Source: Magnetococcales bacterium (lineage in GTDB: Bacteria; Pseudomonadota; Magnetococcia; Magnetococcales; Magnetaquicoccaceae). From it: 6,028 nucleotides of DNA. Location of the stretch: NCBI GenBank assembly GCA_015229095.1, contig JADGCE010000092.1, positions 4,556 to 10,583 on the forward strand, written 5' to 3'. This document shows positions 1 through 5,961 of the stretch, one piece after another. Below the pieces are notes generated by a model. That model saw nothing but the letters and a program-made list of their open reading frames with translations. It was not told the origin of the DNA and made no database searches. The position numbers were made by a program, and so were the translations under genes. Position 1 is the first letter of the stretch; each line of letters opens with the position of its first letter.

Positions 1-1134
1 TGGGTTCCCATCGCAGCCCTGGCCGGCATCCTGATCGTGGTCGCTTTCCGCATGTTTGACTGGCACAGTTTTCAACTGTTGCGGCAAAAATCCACTCTGC
101 TGGACTTTTTTGTCATTGCCGCCGTGGTCGTGGTGGCCCTGCGTTTCAACCTGATTGCAGCCTCCGGCACCGGCATCGGTTTGGCCATGCTGCTGTTCCT
201 GCGGGAACAGGTGCGCAGCTCGGTGGTCCGCCGCCTGGTGCATGGGGATCAAATCTCCTCAAAACGCATCCGTCAGCCTGAAGAGAAGGAAATTCTGACC
301 GCCCAGGGAGCCGCCACGACAATCTGTGAAATCCAAGGTAATCTCTTTTTTGGCACCACAGATCAGCTCTTTACCCAGTTGGAACCCACCATGCACCAGT
401 GCCGTTATCTGATCCTGGATATGCGCCGGGTGCAATCCGTGGATTTTACTGCCGTGCATATGCTGGAGCAAATCGAGGCCACCCTCAAAGATCGGGGTGC
501 CCATCTGCTGTTTTGCAACCTGCCCGTCAACCTCTCTTCCGGTCAGGATCTGCGCAGCTATTTTGCCCAGATGGGCCTTGTGCATGCCGACACCCTCTCC
601 CTCTTCTCCACCCTGGATGAGGCACTGGTCTGGGTGGAAAACCAGATCTTGCAAGAGCACAATCTTGCCTCTGCTCCAACCGCCCCCCCCTTGGCACTCC
701 ACGAAATTCCGTTATTGAAGGGGCTGGAGACGGAAACGGCCTTTGCCGATCTGCAAGCGGTCGTTGAGGAGCGTTCCTACCGAACGGATGAGCGGCTCTT
801 CCGGCAACAGGATGAGGGGGATGAGATCTTTATCATCCGCCGGGGTGCCGTGCGCATCCAACTGCCCATGGCCAACGGAACACACAGAGTCGTGGCGGTC
901 TTCGGACGGGGCCATTTTATCGGCGACATGGCCTTTCTGGACCATCATCGTCGTTCCACCGATGCGGTGGCCGATAGCCCCACAGATGTGTATATCCTCT
1001 CCCGCAAACGGTTCAACAAGTTGACAGACAAGCATCCCCACCTGGGGCATAAGGTATTCGCCCGCATAGCCAAAGCACTCTCTGGCCGACTGCGCCATAC
1101 CAATGCCGAATTGTCGGCACTGCAAGAAGCATAG
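1..1134 (+). CDS. SulP-family anion transporter, C-terminal part, with STAS and cyclic-nucleotide-binding domains (5' truncated by window)
   Basis: The frame is open from base 1, so the gene starts upstream; the GTG at 37 is only an internal valine codon. The visible 377 residues begin with hydrophobic segments typical of the end of a SulP (SLC26-like) membrane domain (about residues 1-17 and 35-66, including PIAALAGILIVVAFRM). A STAS domain follows (about 106-215), with the core ILDMRRVQSVDFTAVHMLE. In this the D-F-T aligns with the D-S/T site phosphorylated in anti-sigma antagonists of this fold. A linker leads to a cNMP-binding domain (about 235-365) whose phosphate-binding cassette reads GDMAFL...RRST, with Asp where classical cAMP sites have Glu and with the Arg conserved. 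Known family role: uptake of sulfate, bicarbonate or other anions at the inner membrane. The substrate cannot be told from this fragment. Inference: transport is gated through the cytoplasmic STAS and cNMP modules. The family call is strong. Confidence 0.9.
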   Translation, partial: WVPIAALAGILIVVAFRMFDWHSFQLLRQKSTLLDFFVIAAVVVVALRFNLIAASGTGIGLAMLLFLREQVRSSVVRRLVHGDQISSKRIRQPEEKEILTAQGAATTICEIQGNLFFGTTDQLFTQLEPTMHQCRYLILDMRRVQSVDFTAVHMLEQIEATLKDRGAHLLFCNLPVNLSSGQDLRSYFAQMGLVHADTLSLFSTLDEALVWVENQILQEHNLASAPTAPPLALHEIPLLKGLETETAFADLQAVVEERSYRTDERLFRQQDEGDEIFIIRRGAVRIQLPMANGTHRVVAVFGRGHFIGDMAFLDHHRRSTDAVADSPTDVYILSRKRFNKLTDKHPHLGHKVFARIAKALSGRLRHTNAELSALQEA

Positions 1135-1146
1135 CATCCTGATACG

Positions 1147-1172
1147 GAACAGCCGCCCTTGGGCGGCTGTTC
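1147..1172 (+). terminator. Hairpin terminator after the SulP gene
   Basis: An 11-bp perfect GC-rich stem (GAACAGCCGCC / GGCGGCTGTTC) with a CTTG loop lies 12 bp past the SulP stop codon. It is followed by TTAC rather than a long T run, so it is a plausible but not ideal intrinsic terminator. It separates the transporter from the toxin-antitoxin pair. Confidence 0.6.
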
Positions 1173-1177
1173 TTACA

Positions 1178-1195
1178 GGTTGCGGAACTGCAACC
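1178..1195. repeat. Small inverted repeat upstream of the toxin-antitoxin pair
   Basis: GGTTGC and GCAACC form a 6-bp inverted repeat with a 6-nt gap, just after the SulP hairpin and 74 bp before the antitoxin start. It could be an operator for autoregulation, as is common for VapBC pairs, or a second small hairpin of the terminator region. I found no convincing -35/-10 pair next to it. Confidence 0.3.
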
Positions 1196-1269
1196 ATGAA
1201 CAAAAGAAAATAGTGGCGTTGGCGGAAAGAACGGCCAATTGTGTTGAATCCCTGATGCAGGAGAAAGCC

Positions 1270-1521
1270 ATGTTGCACGCCATCGAAAAAGAGGTTGTGC
1301 TGCCCGTTGACGGAAAACTGCCAGAAGCATTCCGGGATGCCTTTGGACGCAAGGCACGGGTGATCGTGCTGTTGTCGGAAACCGTCTCAACAGAAGAGCA
1401 AAACCCGTCTGATGCCAATCAGTTGATGGCCTTTGCCGGAACCATCGACTGGCCCATGGAGGATCCAGTGGCTTGGCAACGTCAACAGCGCAGTGAATGG
1501 GACCGCCCATGGGATCGATAA
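1270..1521 (+). CDS. Antitoxin of a type II VapBC-like toxin-antitoxin pair
   Basis: Encodes 83 residues immediately upstream of, and overlapping, a PIN-domain toxin gene. I chose the ATG at 1270 because AGGAG (1259-1263) lies 6 nt upstream; the in-frame ATG at 1255 and the longer open frame back to 1159 lack a good ribosome binding site, and the latter runs into the terminator hairpin. The N-terminal part (EKEVVLPVDGKLPEAFRDAF) resembles short DNA-binding antitoxins with an AbrB/VapB-like strand pattern. The C-terminal part (IDWPMEDPVAWQ, then an Arg- and Trp-rich acidic tail) is the likely toxin-binding segment. Expected role: neutralise the VapC RNase and repress the operon. The antitoxin call rests mainly on position, size and overlap; the subfamily is uncertain. 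Confidence 0.75.
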   Translation: MLHAIEKEVVLPVDGKLPEAFRDAFGRKARVIVLLSETVSTEEQNPSDANQLMAFAGTIDWPMEDPVAWQRQQRSEWDRPWDR

Positions 1522-1880
1522 ATTTTTTGCTTGATACCAATGTGGTCATCTATCTGCACAAGGGATTACTCAAAAATGCCCTGCCTGCGGGTCGCATGGC
1601 GATTTCGTTTGTCACGGAAATTGAACTGCGCAGTTTTCCGGGCCTGTCGGGCGATCAGGAAACCTGGTTGGAAAAATTTCTGGCCACTATCCAACGCATT
1701 GGTCTGAGTCATGAAATCCAGGAAAGGGCCATCTGGTTCCGCCGTCACTACCGTCTCAAAATTCCAGATGCCCTTATCGCTGCCAGTGCCTTCACCTGCG
1801 AAGCCACTTTGCTGACGAATGACGATCCACTGCATAAAGTATCCGAACTGACCTGTCGTCGGTTGGAGTTGCGGCAATGA
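1509..1880 (+). CDS. vapC: VapC-like PIN-domain ribonuclease toxin
   Basis: Encodes 123 residues, normal for VapC/FitB-type PIN domains. The four acidic metal-binding positions are all visible: Asp9 in FLLDTNVVIY, Glu39 in TEIELRSF, Asp87 in KIPDALIAA and Asp105 in LLTNDDP. Known family function: Mg2+-dependent endoribonuclease that blocks translation by cutting tRNA or rRNA when the antitoxin is degraded. The intact active site suggests a functional toxin. The ATG at 1509 puts the DTN motif at the usual distance from the N terminus; another in-frame ATG at 1497 would add four residues (MGPP) and cannot be excluded. The start overlaps the last 13 bases of the antitoxin gene, so translation of the pair is probably coupled. 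The target RNA is not predictable. Confidence 0.9.
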   Translation: MGSINFLLDTNVVIYLHKGLLKNALPAGRMAISFVTEIELRSFPGLSGDQETWLEKFLATIQRIGLSHEIQERAIWFRRHYRLKIPDALIAASAFTCEATLLTNDDPLHKVSELTCRRLELRQ

Positions 1881-1986
1881 CTGTGACAATGGCCATGGCG
1901 AACGCCCCTCCGACTCATCGAATTCCCCCTGATCAGGAGATAACCGGTGCTGGCAATTCGATAAATTTTTGAGCAAGCTCCAGAAG

Positions 1987-2025
1987 CATGTATCCATTTC
2001 GCTTACATCAGAAATGGACAACATG
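1987..2025. repeat. Interrupted 13-bp hairpin between vapC and cobA
   Basis: TCCATTTC (1993-2000) pairs with GAAATGGA (2011-2018) around a 10-nt loop. Outside it, CATGT (1987-1991) pairs with ACATG (2021-2025) across a small 1x2 internal loop. In total 13 base pairs form one arm. No T tract follows directly, so it is not a standard terminator; it may be a 3' RNA structure for vapC mRNA or a protein-binding dyad. Confidence 0.5.
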
Positions 2026-2028
2026 TCG

Positions 2029-2042
2029 ATCTCGCGCGAGAT
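2029..2042. repeat. Perfect 14-bp palindrome
   Basis: ATCTCGCGCGAGAT reads the same on both strands. It sits 3 bp after the preceding hairpin. On the + strand it could fold as a 5-bp stem with a GCGC loop followed by TTTAAT, which would make a weak terminator for vapC. As duplex DNA it could equally be a dimeric regulator site. Confidence 0.45.
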
Positions 2043-2098
2043 TTAATCCACGCGCCATATACTAATGTTTTTATTATTTTTCAATCAGTTCCCTGGAT

Positions 2099-2117
2099 TC
2101 CACTTAAAAGAAGTGGA
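2099..2117. terminator. Possible weak hairpin near the end of the cobA operon
   Basis: TCCACTT and AAGTGGA form a 7-bp inverted repeat with a 5-nt loop, 22 bp past the cobA stop codon in the minus-strand direction. The minus-strand sequence after it is A-rich rather than T-rich, so intrinsic termination is doubtful. Position relative to the operon end is the main argument. Confidence 0.3.
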
Positions 2118-2138
2118 TACCTACTTCGGTTAATTATC

Positions 2139-2975
2139 TCATGTCTGCGTGGAGTTGGGGCGCGCCGTCTCATCCGCAAACCACGCCAGAGATTCCCGGT
2201 AACGAACCACCTCGCCGATGACAACGATGGCCGGGGGCTTCATATCGCAAGAGATCACATCCTGCACCACCTGCCCCAGGGTCGTCACCAGGGTGCGCTG
2301 CTCCGGGGTGGTGGCCCACTGAATCACAGCCACCGGGGTATCCGCTCCCCGCCCCCCAGCCATCAACCGCTGGCTGACAGAGGCCAGATTTTTCATGGCC
2401 ATGTACAGCACCAGAACGGGACAGCTCAGGGCCATCGCTTCCCAATCCACCCGGGAGCTCTCCATCTCCGACTCCCCACCCTGGTCGGAAGATTCATGGC
2501 CCGTAATGAAGGCCATATGGGCATTGACCGCCCGATGGGTGACGGGAATGCCCGCATACGCCAGACCGGCAATGCCCACCGTCAAACCCGGCACAACCCG
2601 GAACGGGACACCTGCGGCTGCCAAATGACAGGCCTCCTCGCCTCCCCGCCCGAAAACAAAGGGATCTCCCCCTTTCAAACGCACCACCCGCTTGTTGTCC
2701 TGAGCCAAGCGCACCAGGATATCACAAATATCCGCCTGTTGACTGGAACAAGGATTGCCACCCCGTTTTCCCACCCCAATCCGCAAACATTCCGGGGGAA
2801 TCAACGCCAAAATCTGCGGAGAGACCAGGGCATCATGTACCACCACATCAGCCACTTGCAACGCCTTGAGCGCTGCCACGGTCAAGAGATCCGGATCTCC
2901 TGGCCCGGATCCCACCAAAGCCACCATACCGGGTCGCACAAAATTTGCGTCATGGTCAATCGCCAATTTACTCAC
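2139..2975 (-). CDS. cobA: Uroporphyrinogen-III C-methyltransferase (SUMT)
   Basis: A 278-residue protein of typical single-domain SUMT length. It transfers two methyl groups from S-adenosylmethionine to uroporphyrinogen III (C2 and C7), giving precorrin-2, the branch point to siroheme, cobalamin and haem d1. Motifs seen in order: the N-terminal VGSGPGDPDLLT (21-32), RLKGGDPFVFGRGGEE (99-114), VVPGLTVGIAGLAYAGIPVTHR (from 127; many SUMTs have VVPGITSAIA-like sequence here) and LYMAMKNL (190-197). No CysG-type dehydrogenase/ferrochelatase half is fused. The GTG start overlaps the stop codon of the upstream cytochrome gene as GTGA, which implies coupled translation; an internal ATG (codon 17) lacks a ribosome binding site. 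The enzyme call is very secure. Whether it serves siroheme, B12 or haem d1 is not visible; nirE would be an alternative name in a denitrification setting. Confidence 0.95.
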   Translation of the reverse strand: MSKLAIDHDANFVRPGMVALVGSGPGDPDLLTVAALKALQVADVVVHDALVSPQILALIPPECLRIGVGKRGGNPCSSQQADICDILVRLAQDNKRVVRLKGGDPFVFGRGGEEACHLAAAGVPFRVVPGLTVGIAGLAYAGIPVTHRAVNAHMAFITGHESSDQGGESEMESSRVDWEAMALSCPVLVLYMAMKNLASVSQRLMAGGRGADTPVAVIQWATTPEQRTLVTTLGQVVQDVISCDMKPPAIVVIGEVVRYRESLAWFADETARPNSTQT

Positions 2976-3994
2976 CGATCTCTGCTCCCGCTGCCCGCTT
3001 TCCAGGCATCGGGATTGCCACTAAAACCAGGATCACCCCACTGCCGGGCCGCACGCCCCAGCAGGGCGTGGACGGCCACAGGGGGCAGAAAGCCGTGACA
3101 GCTCGCGCAATAGCGCCAGTAAATCTGCTGATTGATCTGATACAGGAAACGCCCGTGCCACCCACTGTTCCAGCCACCTTGAGAATAGGGCATCCCACGG
3201 GATGGATCGAAAGAGAAGGGGGGCGGCTGCCCACCCATCCATGGTGGGCCAGAACCAACAGAGGCACCGGAACCGGAAGATTGGCCCGCCACCCGCGACG
3301 GCGAGAGGGGGGGCGCACCGGCGGGAGAGGCCTGCCGGGCCGTCTCAAAAACGCCACGATTGCCGGATGGCGGTGCCGCAGGTGCAACCTGAGGCGCCGC
3401 AGCAGAACCCTGCCGAGCCACAACCGCCGGGGCCTTTGGCACCGACACAGCAGGCTGATCCGCTACAGCAGGAGCCACAGAGCTTGGCGGGGCAGCAACC
3501 ACCGGGGCCTGTGGCACCGACACGGCAGGCTGATCCGCTACAGCAGGAGCCACAGAGCTTGGCGGGGCAGCAACCACCGGGGCCTGTGGCACCGACGCAG
3601 GTTGCTCCGCCGCGACGGGCGGCACCGTCGGAGAAACCCCGACAACCGGCTGATCCGATCGCCTGTCGGGGAGAGAAAGCGTCGACGCACCGGAACCCGC
3701 CGGCTCCTCCACAGGGGAGAGATCCACCACCGGTGAAGCATCCGGCACCCCTGTGGTCACACCCTTGGCTGACTCCGCATCGACCGGTAAAAGAGGGGAT
3801 TCAGACCGCCCTTCCAGGCGAGGCGCGGGCCCATCCGGCGGAGAAACGGTCAGCAGTGCCTCTGCCTGCTCCACAGTGCCCTCCCCCAACGCTTCACCAG
3901 CCAACCCACGACCGGCTGTCACACCCAAGCACACGCAAAAAACGGAGAGACTCAGGAGATACGCAGCCCGTCTGCCCAACCGCTGTCTGTTCAT
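2972..3994 (-). CDS. Exported proline/alanine-rich protein with one C-terminal CxxCH haem-c site
   Basis: A 340-residue protein. The N terminus is a clear Sec signal peptide: basic MNRQRLGRR, a hydrophobic core around 10-27 and a likely cleavage after GLA (about residue 32). Residues 35-235 are low-complexity, rich in Pro, Ala, Val and Ser, with a 25-residue unit (starting QAPVVAAPPSS) repeated almost perfectly at 137-161 and 162-186. Residues 236-285 are Gly/Ser/Trp-rich. The only haem motif is CASCH (296-300, bases 3095-3109), preceded by QQIYWRY as in cytochrome c N-terminal helices. Only 40 residues follow it and none is Met, so the distal ligand is unknown. Inference: a periplasmic or tethered monohaem protein with a flexible spacer, possibly for electron transfer. 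No family is recognised. The start is the ATG at 3994, with AAGGAG 5 nt upstream. The gene is 105 bp after the deacetylase and overlaps cobA. Confidence 0.8.
   Translation of the reverse strand: MNRQRLGRRAAYLLSLSVFCVCLGVTAGRGLAGEALGEGTVEQAEALLTVSPPDGPAPRLEGRSESPLLPVDAESAKGVTTGVPDASPVVDLSPVEEPAGSGASTLSLPDRRSDQPVVGVSPTVPPVAAEQPASVPQAPVVAAPPSSVAPAVADQPAVSVPQAPVVAAPPSSVAPAVADQPAVSVPKAPAVVARQGSAAAPQVAPAAPPSGNRGVFETARQASPAGAPPLSPSRVAGQSSGSGASVGSGPPWMGGQPPPFSFDPSRGMPYSQGGWNSGWHGRFLYQINQQIYWRYCASCHGFLPPVAVHALLGRAARQWGDPGFSGNPDAWKAGSGSRDR
3421..3600. repeat. 75-bp in-frame tandem repeat in the cytochrome gene
   Basis: Bases 3451-3525 and 3526-3600 match at 73 of 75 positions, and 3421-3450 is a third partial copy with 3 differences from the matching part of the next unit. 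The period of 75 bp equals 25 codons, so copy-number change keeps the reading frame. The near identity at the DNA level points to a recent duplication by slippage or unequal recombination. Confidence 0.95.
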
Positions 3995-3999
3995 GATTT

Positions 4000-4005
4000 C
4001 TCCTT
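4000..4005 (-). promoter_or_regulatory. Ribosome binding site of the proline-rich cytochrome gene
   Basis: AAGGAG on the minus strand, 5 nt before the ATG at 3994. It decides the start: the same frame is open 33 codons further up to a GTG at 4093, but that codon directly abuts a G-rich run with no proper spacing, and the resulting N terminus would hide the signal peptide. Confidence 0.8.
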
Positions 4006-4099
4006 CCAGAGTGGCCAAAGGATACCCCTGCACGGCACATTCCCGCGCATGACTGACCCCCAGCGCCCTCACACGCCCCCTGCGTAGCGGCACCTCCCC

Positions 4100-5062
4100 C
4101 TACGACGAACTCCCCAACAATCCGCGCACCACTTCACACCAACCTTTGGCAATGTTGTGGGCATTGTACCCCCCGCCCCCCAACGCCAACAGACGACCAT
4201 GCCCCATGGATTCGGCCAGTTGCACCAGCCGGGTCGTCACCAAAAAATGGCAAGTGGGAGAGAGGCGCAACTGGGCCAGCGGATCCCCGGCAATCGAGTC
4301 TGTTCCAGCCTGCAGGATAAAAAATTCCGGCTTGTACTCTTGCAGAAAGGCCACAACCTGGGGCCACACCTGCGCAAAATGGCTATCTCCCGCCCCGGGG
4401 GGCAGGGGAATGTTTAACTTGCGGCCAACGGCGGGCCCCGTACCCCGTTCATCCGCCGAACCAGTGCCCGGATACAAGGTACGTCCATCCTGGTGCAAAT
4501 CGGCAAAGATCAGTTCGGGATCGGATTCAAAGGCATAAAAGACGCCATCTCCGTGATGGGCATCGATATCCACATAGGCCACCCGCTGGATGCCATGCTT
4601 GATCCGCAGGGTGTGAATCACCACCCCCGCATCGTTGAAGACACAAAATCCACCCGCCCGCTCCGGTCGGGCATGGTGCAACCCGGCGATGGGAATGAAA
4701 GCCCGTCGGCACTCCCCCGCCATGATTCTCTCCATCCCATCAAGGGCGGAGCCTACCACATGGGCGGCCGCTTCATACACCCCCGGAAAAGCGGGCGTGT
4801 CCCCCGCATCCAACAGACCGCTGCCACTGCGAGAACAGGCCTCCACCCGCTGAATGTAGGCGGGTGCATGAAACCGCGCCAAGGCCTCCTGAGTGGCCAA
4901 TACCGGTCGGCATATCTCCACACGGGCATCCAAACCCAACCGTTTGGCCTCCTCCCAGAAGACCCCCAGGCGGTGCGGGCCGAAGGGATGGCCATCGGGA
5001 AAGCCGTAGCGAGCGATCTCGTCGCCAATGGTGACGGCAACCTGTTTGTCTTGACTCACCAT
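4100..5062 (-). CDS. Histone deacetylase superfamily (AcuC/acetylpolyamine amidohydrolase-like) zinc deacetylase
   Basis: A 320-residue single-domain arginase-fold deacetylase with no signal peptide, so cytoplasmic. The catalytic set is complete: the tandem His129-His130 (GLHHARPERAGGFC), zinc ligands Asp167 and His169 in YVDIDAHHGDGV, the third ligand Asp255 in AGTDSIAGDPL, and the transition-state Tyr299 in LGGGGYN. FNDAGV (142-147) is also conserved. Family members remove acetyl groups from lysines or polyamines; AcuC of Bacillus acts on acetyl-CoA synthetase. The true substrate here is unknown. The start is the ATG at 5062, because GGAGGAG (5077-5071) lies 8 nt upstream; a GTG at 5071 would overlap that site. 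It starts 24 bp after the rquA stop, indicating co-transcription. The superfamily call is secure; a physiological role beside rhodoquinone synthesis is only a guess. Confidence 0.92.
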   Translation of the reverse strand: MVSQDKQVAVTIGDEIARYGFPDGHPFGPHRLGVFWEEAKRLGLDARVEICRPVLATQEALARFHAPAYIQRVEACSRSGSGLLDAGDTPAFPGVYEAAAHVVGSALDGMERIMAGECRRAFIPIAGLHHARPERAGGFCVFNDAGVVIHTLRIKHGIQRVAYVDIDAHHGDGVFYAFESDPELIFADLHQDGRTLYPGTGSADERGTGPAVGRKLNIPLPPGAGDSHFAQVWPQVVAFLQEYKPEFFILQAGTDSIAGDPLAQLRLSPTCHFLVTTRLVQLAESMGHGRLLALGGGGYNAHNIAKGWCEVVRGLLGSSS

Positions 5063-5086
5063 GCCCAACACTCCTCCGAGGGTGCA

Positions 5087-5866
5087 TCACCGACCAGAAG
5101 CAGGGAGGATCCCTCCATCGTCCTGAGCAACGGCCCGTCGCAAGACCACCTTCTGGTACAAACCGGCAAAAAAGGTCTCTTTGTGAAACCCCTCCAGGAG
5201 CCCCTCTCCCACCCATGAAACAATCTCACGCCGCCACAAATCCTGGGCAAACGGCTCCAGGATGCGGAGAATCGGGGTCATGATGTAGCGAAACGGATTG
5301 AAGAGAGAGGGGCGATGGTAATCCACAAAAATGACCCGACCGCCGGGTCTGACCACCCGCATTGCCTCATGAATGCTCTTGACGCGCACCTCTTCCGGTT
5401 GCTCATGGAGCAGAAAAAAGACCACCACATGGTCAAAGGTTCCATCCGGAAAAGCCAATTCGGTGGAATCCTGGTGATGCAGGTGGACATTGCTGCCCGG
5501 TTTCAGTTTGCGCTTGACATTTTCCAACTGCACCGGTGCCACATCGACCACATCCAGGCGGGCCTCCGGGGCCAACCGTTCCACCACCCGGGGGGTAAAA
5601 TCTCCGTAGACACAGGCCACCTGCAGGGTGCGACCGGCAATGGTCTCCCCCATCTCCCGCAAGGCCGCATCCCGAAGACGCGCAAAATTGCCCCACAAAA
5701 TCAGGTTGACCAACCACTGCCGCTCAAAAAAACGCACACCTTTGGGATGCAAATAGGCCCACCAATATGTTTGCTCCAGGTAACGAGGCACCAGCAAGGT
5801 ATCCGATATGCGCAATTGCAAGGCAACTTCCGCCGTTGAGTTTCCAGCAAGCAACCCCTTTTCCAT
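5087..5866 (-). CDS. rquA: Rhodoquinone biosynthesis protein RquA
   Basis: A 259-residue protein with a class I methyltransferase-like fold that matches RquA along its whole length as I remember the family. Signature stretches: VPRYLEQTYWWAYLHP (26-41), FERQWLVNLILWGNF (47-61), ACVYGDFTPR (84-93), LDVVDVAPVQL (104-114), FFLLHEQPEEVR (150-161), RPGGRVIFVDYHRP (173-186) and TFFAGLYQKVV (231-241). RquA converts ubiquinone to rhodoquinone by replacing a methoxy group with an amino group, using S-adenosylmethionine as the amino donor rather than a methyl donor. The glycine-rich SAM loop is altered to ACVYGDF, as known for the family. Rhodoquinone allows fumarate reduction in the membrane under low oxygen. 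The ATG at 5866 is chosen; AAGGA lies 10 nt upstream, and the longer open frame begins only with TTG at 5947. First gene of the probable operon. Confidence 0.93.
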   Translation of the reverse strand: MEKGLLAGNSTAEVALQLRISDTLLVPRYLEQTYWWAYLHPKGVRFFERQWLVNLILWGNFARLRDAALREMGETIAGRTLQVACVYGDFTPRVVERLAPEARLDVVDVAPVQLENVKRKLKPGSNVHLHHQDSTELAFPDGTFDHVVVFFLLHEQPEEVRVKSIHEAMRVVRPGGRVIFVDYHRPSLFNPFRYIMTPILRILEPFAQDLWRREIVSWVGEGLLEGFHKETFFAGLYQKVVLRRAVAQDDGGILPASGR

Positions 5867-5961
5867 AGCGTTTACATCCTTATATATTATATTACTCAAA
5901 CACTTGACACCAAAATGACGCCTGTTTCCCGACCGGAGCGATCCCAATAGCGCAATCGTTC

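Larger units (their letters stand above)
1881..2138. other. Non-coding gap between convergent units
   Basis: This 258-bp stretch has no convincing gene on either strand; an open frame on the minus strand that crosses it (1566-2024) is a shadow of vapC. It becomes AT-rich toward 2040-2140, with the T-rich run TTTTTATTATTTTT near 2067-2080. It contains three separate inverted repeats, listed individually. It lies between the end of vapC (+) and the end of cobA (-), so both transcripts should end here, though no classical hairpin plus T-run was seen. Confidence 0.7.

Noticed and set aside
1196..1213. Tiny open frame MNKRK between the terminator and the antitoxin
   Set aside because: Five codons without a ribosome binding site; most likely chance.
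1957..1975. TCGATAAATTTTT, also present at the start of vapC (near 1514), as a possible remnant of a second toxin gene
   Set aside because: Only 13 AT-rich bases match and the similarity stops at once on both sides; a chance direct repeat is likely.
2972..3110. Frameshift cutting short the haem domain of the cytochrome
   Set aside because: The other minus-strand frames in this stretch show no cytochrome-like continuation with a Met ligand, and the stop overlaps the cobA start neatly, as in a normal gene boundary.
2945..3996. Two long + strand open frames (263 and 264 codons) opposite the proline-rich cytochrome gene
   Set aside because: They are Arg/Pro/Gln-rich shadows of a GC-rich repetitive gene, lack ribosome binding sites and recognisable domains, and mirror the 75-bp repeat. 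The minus-strand frame has a signal peptide, CxxCH and a good ribosome binding site.
5886..5891. TATAAT on the minus strand just upstream of rquA as the -10 element
   Set aside because: The implied transcription start would fall in the rquA ribosome binding site, and the -35 match is poor; it is probably just part of an AT-rich run.
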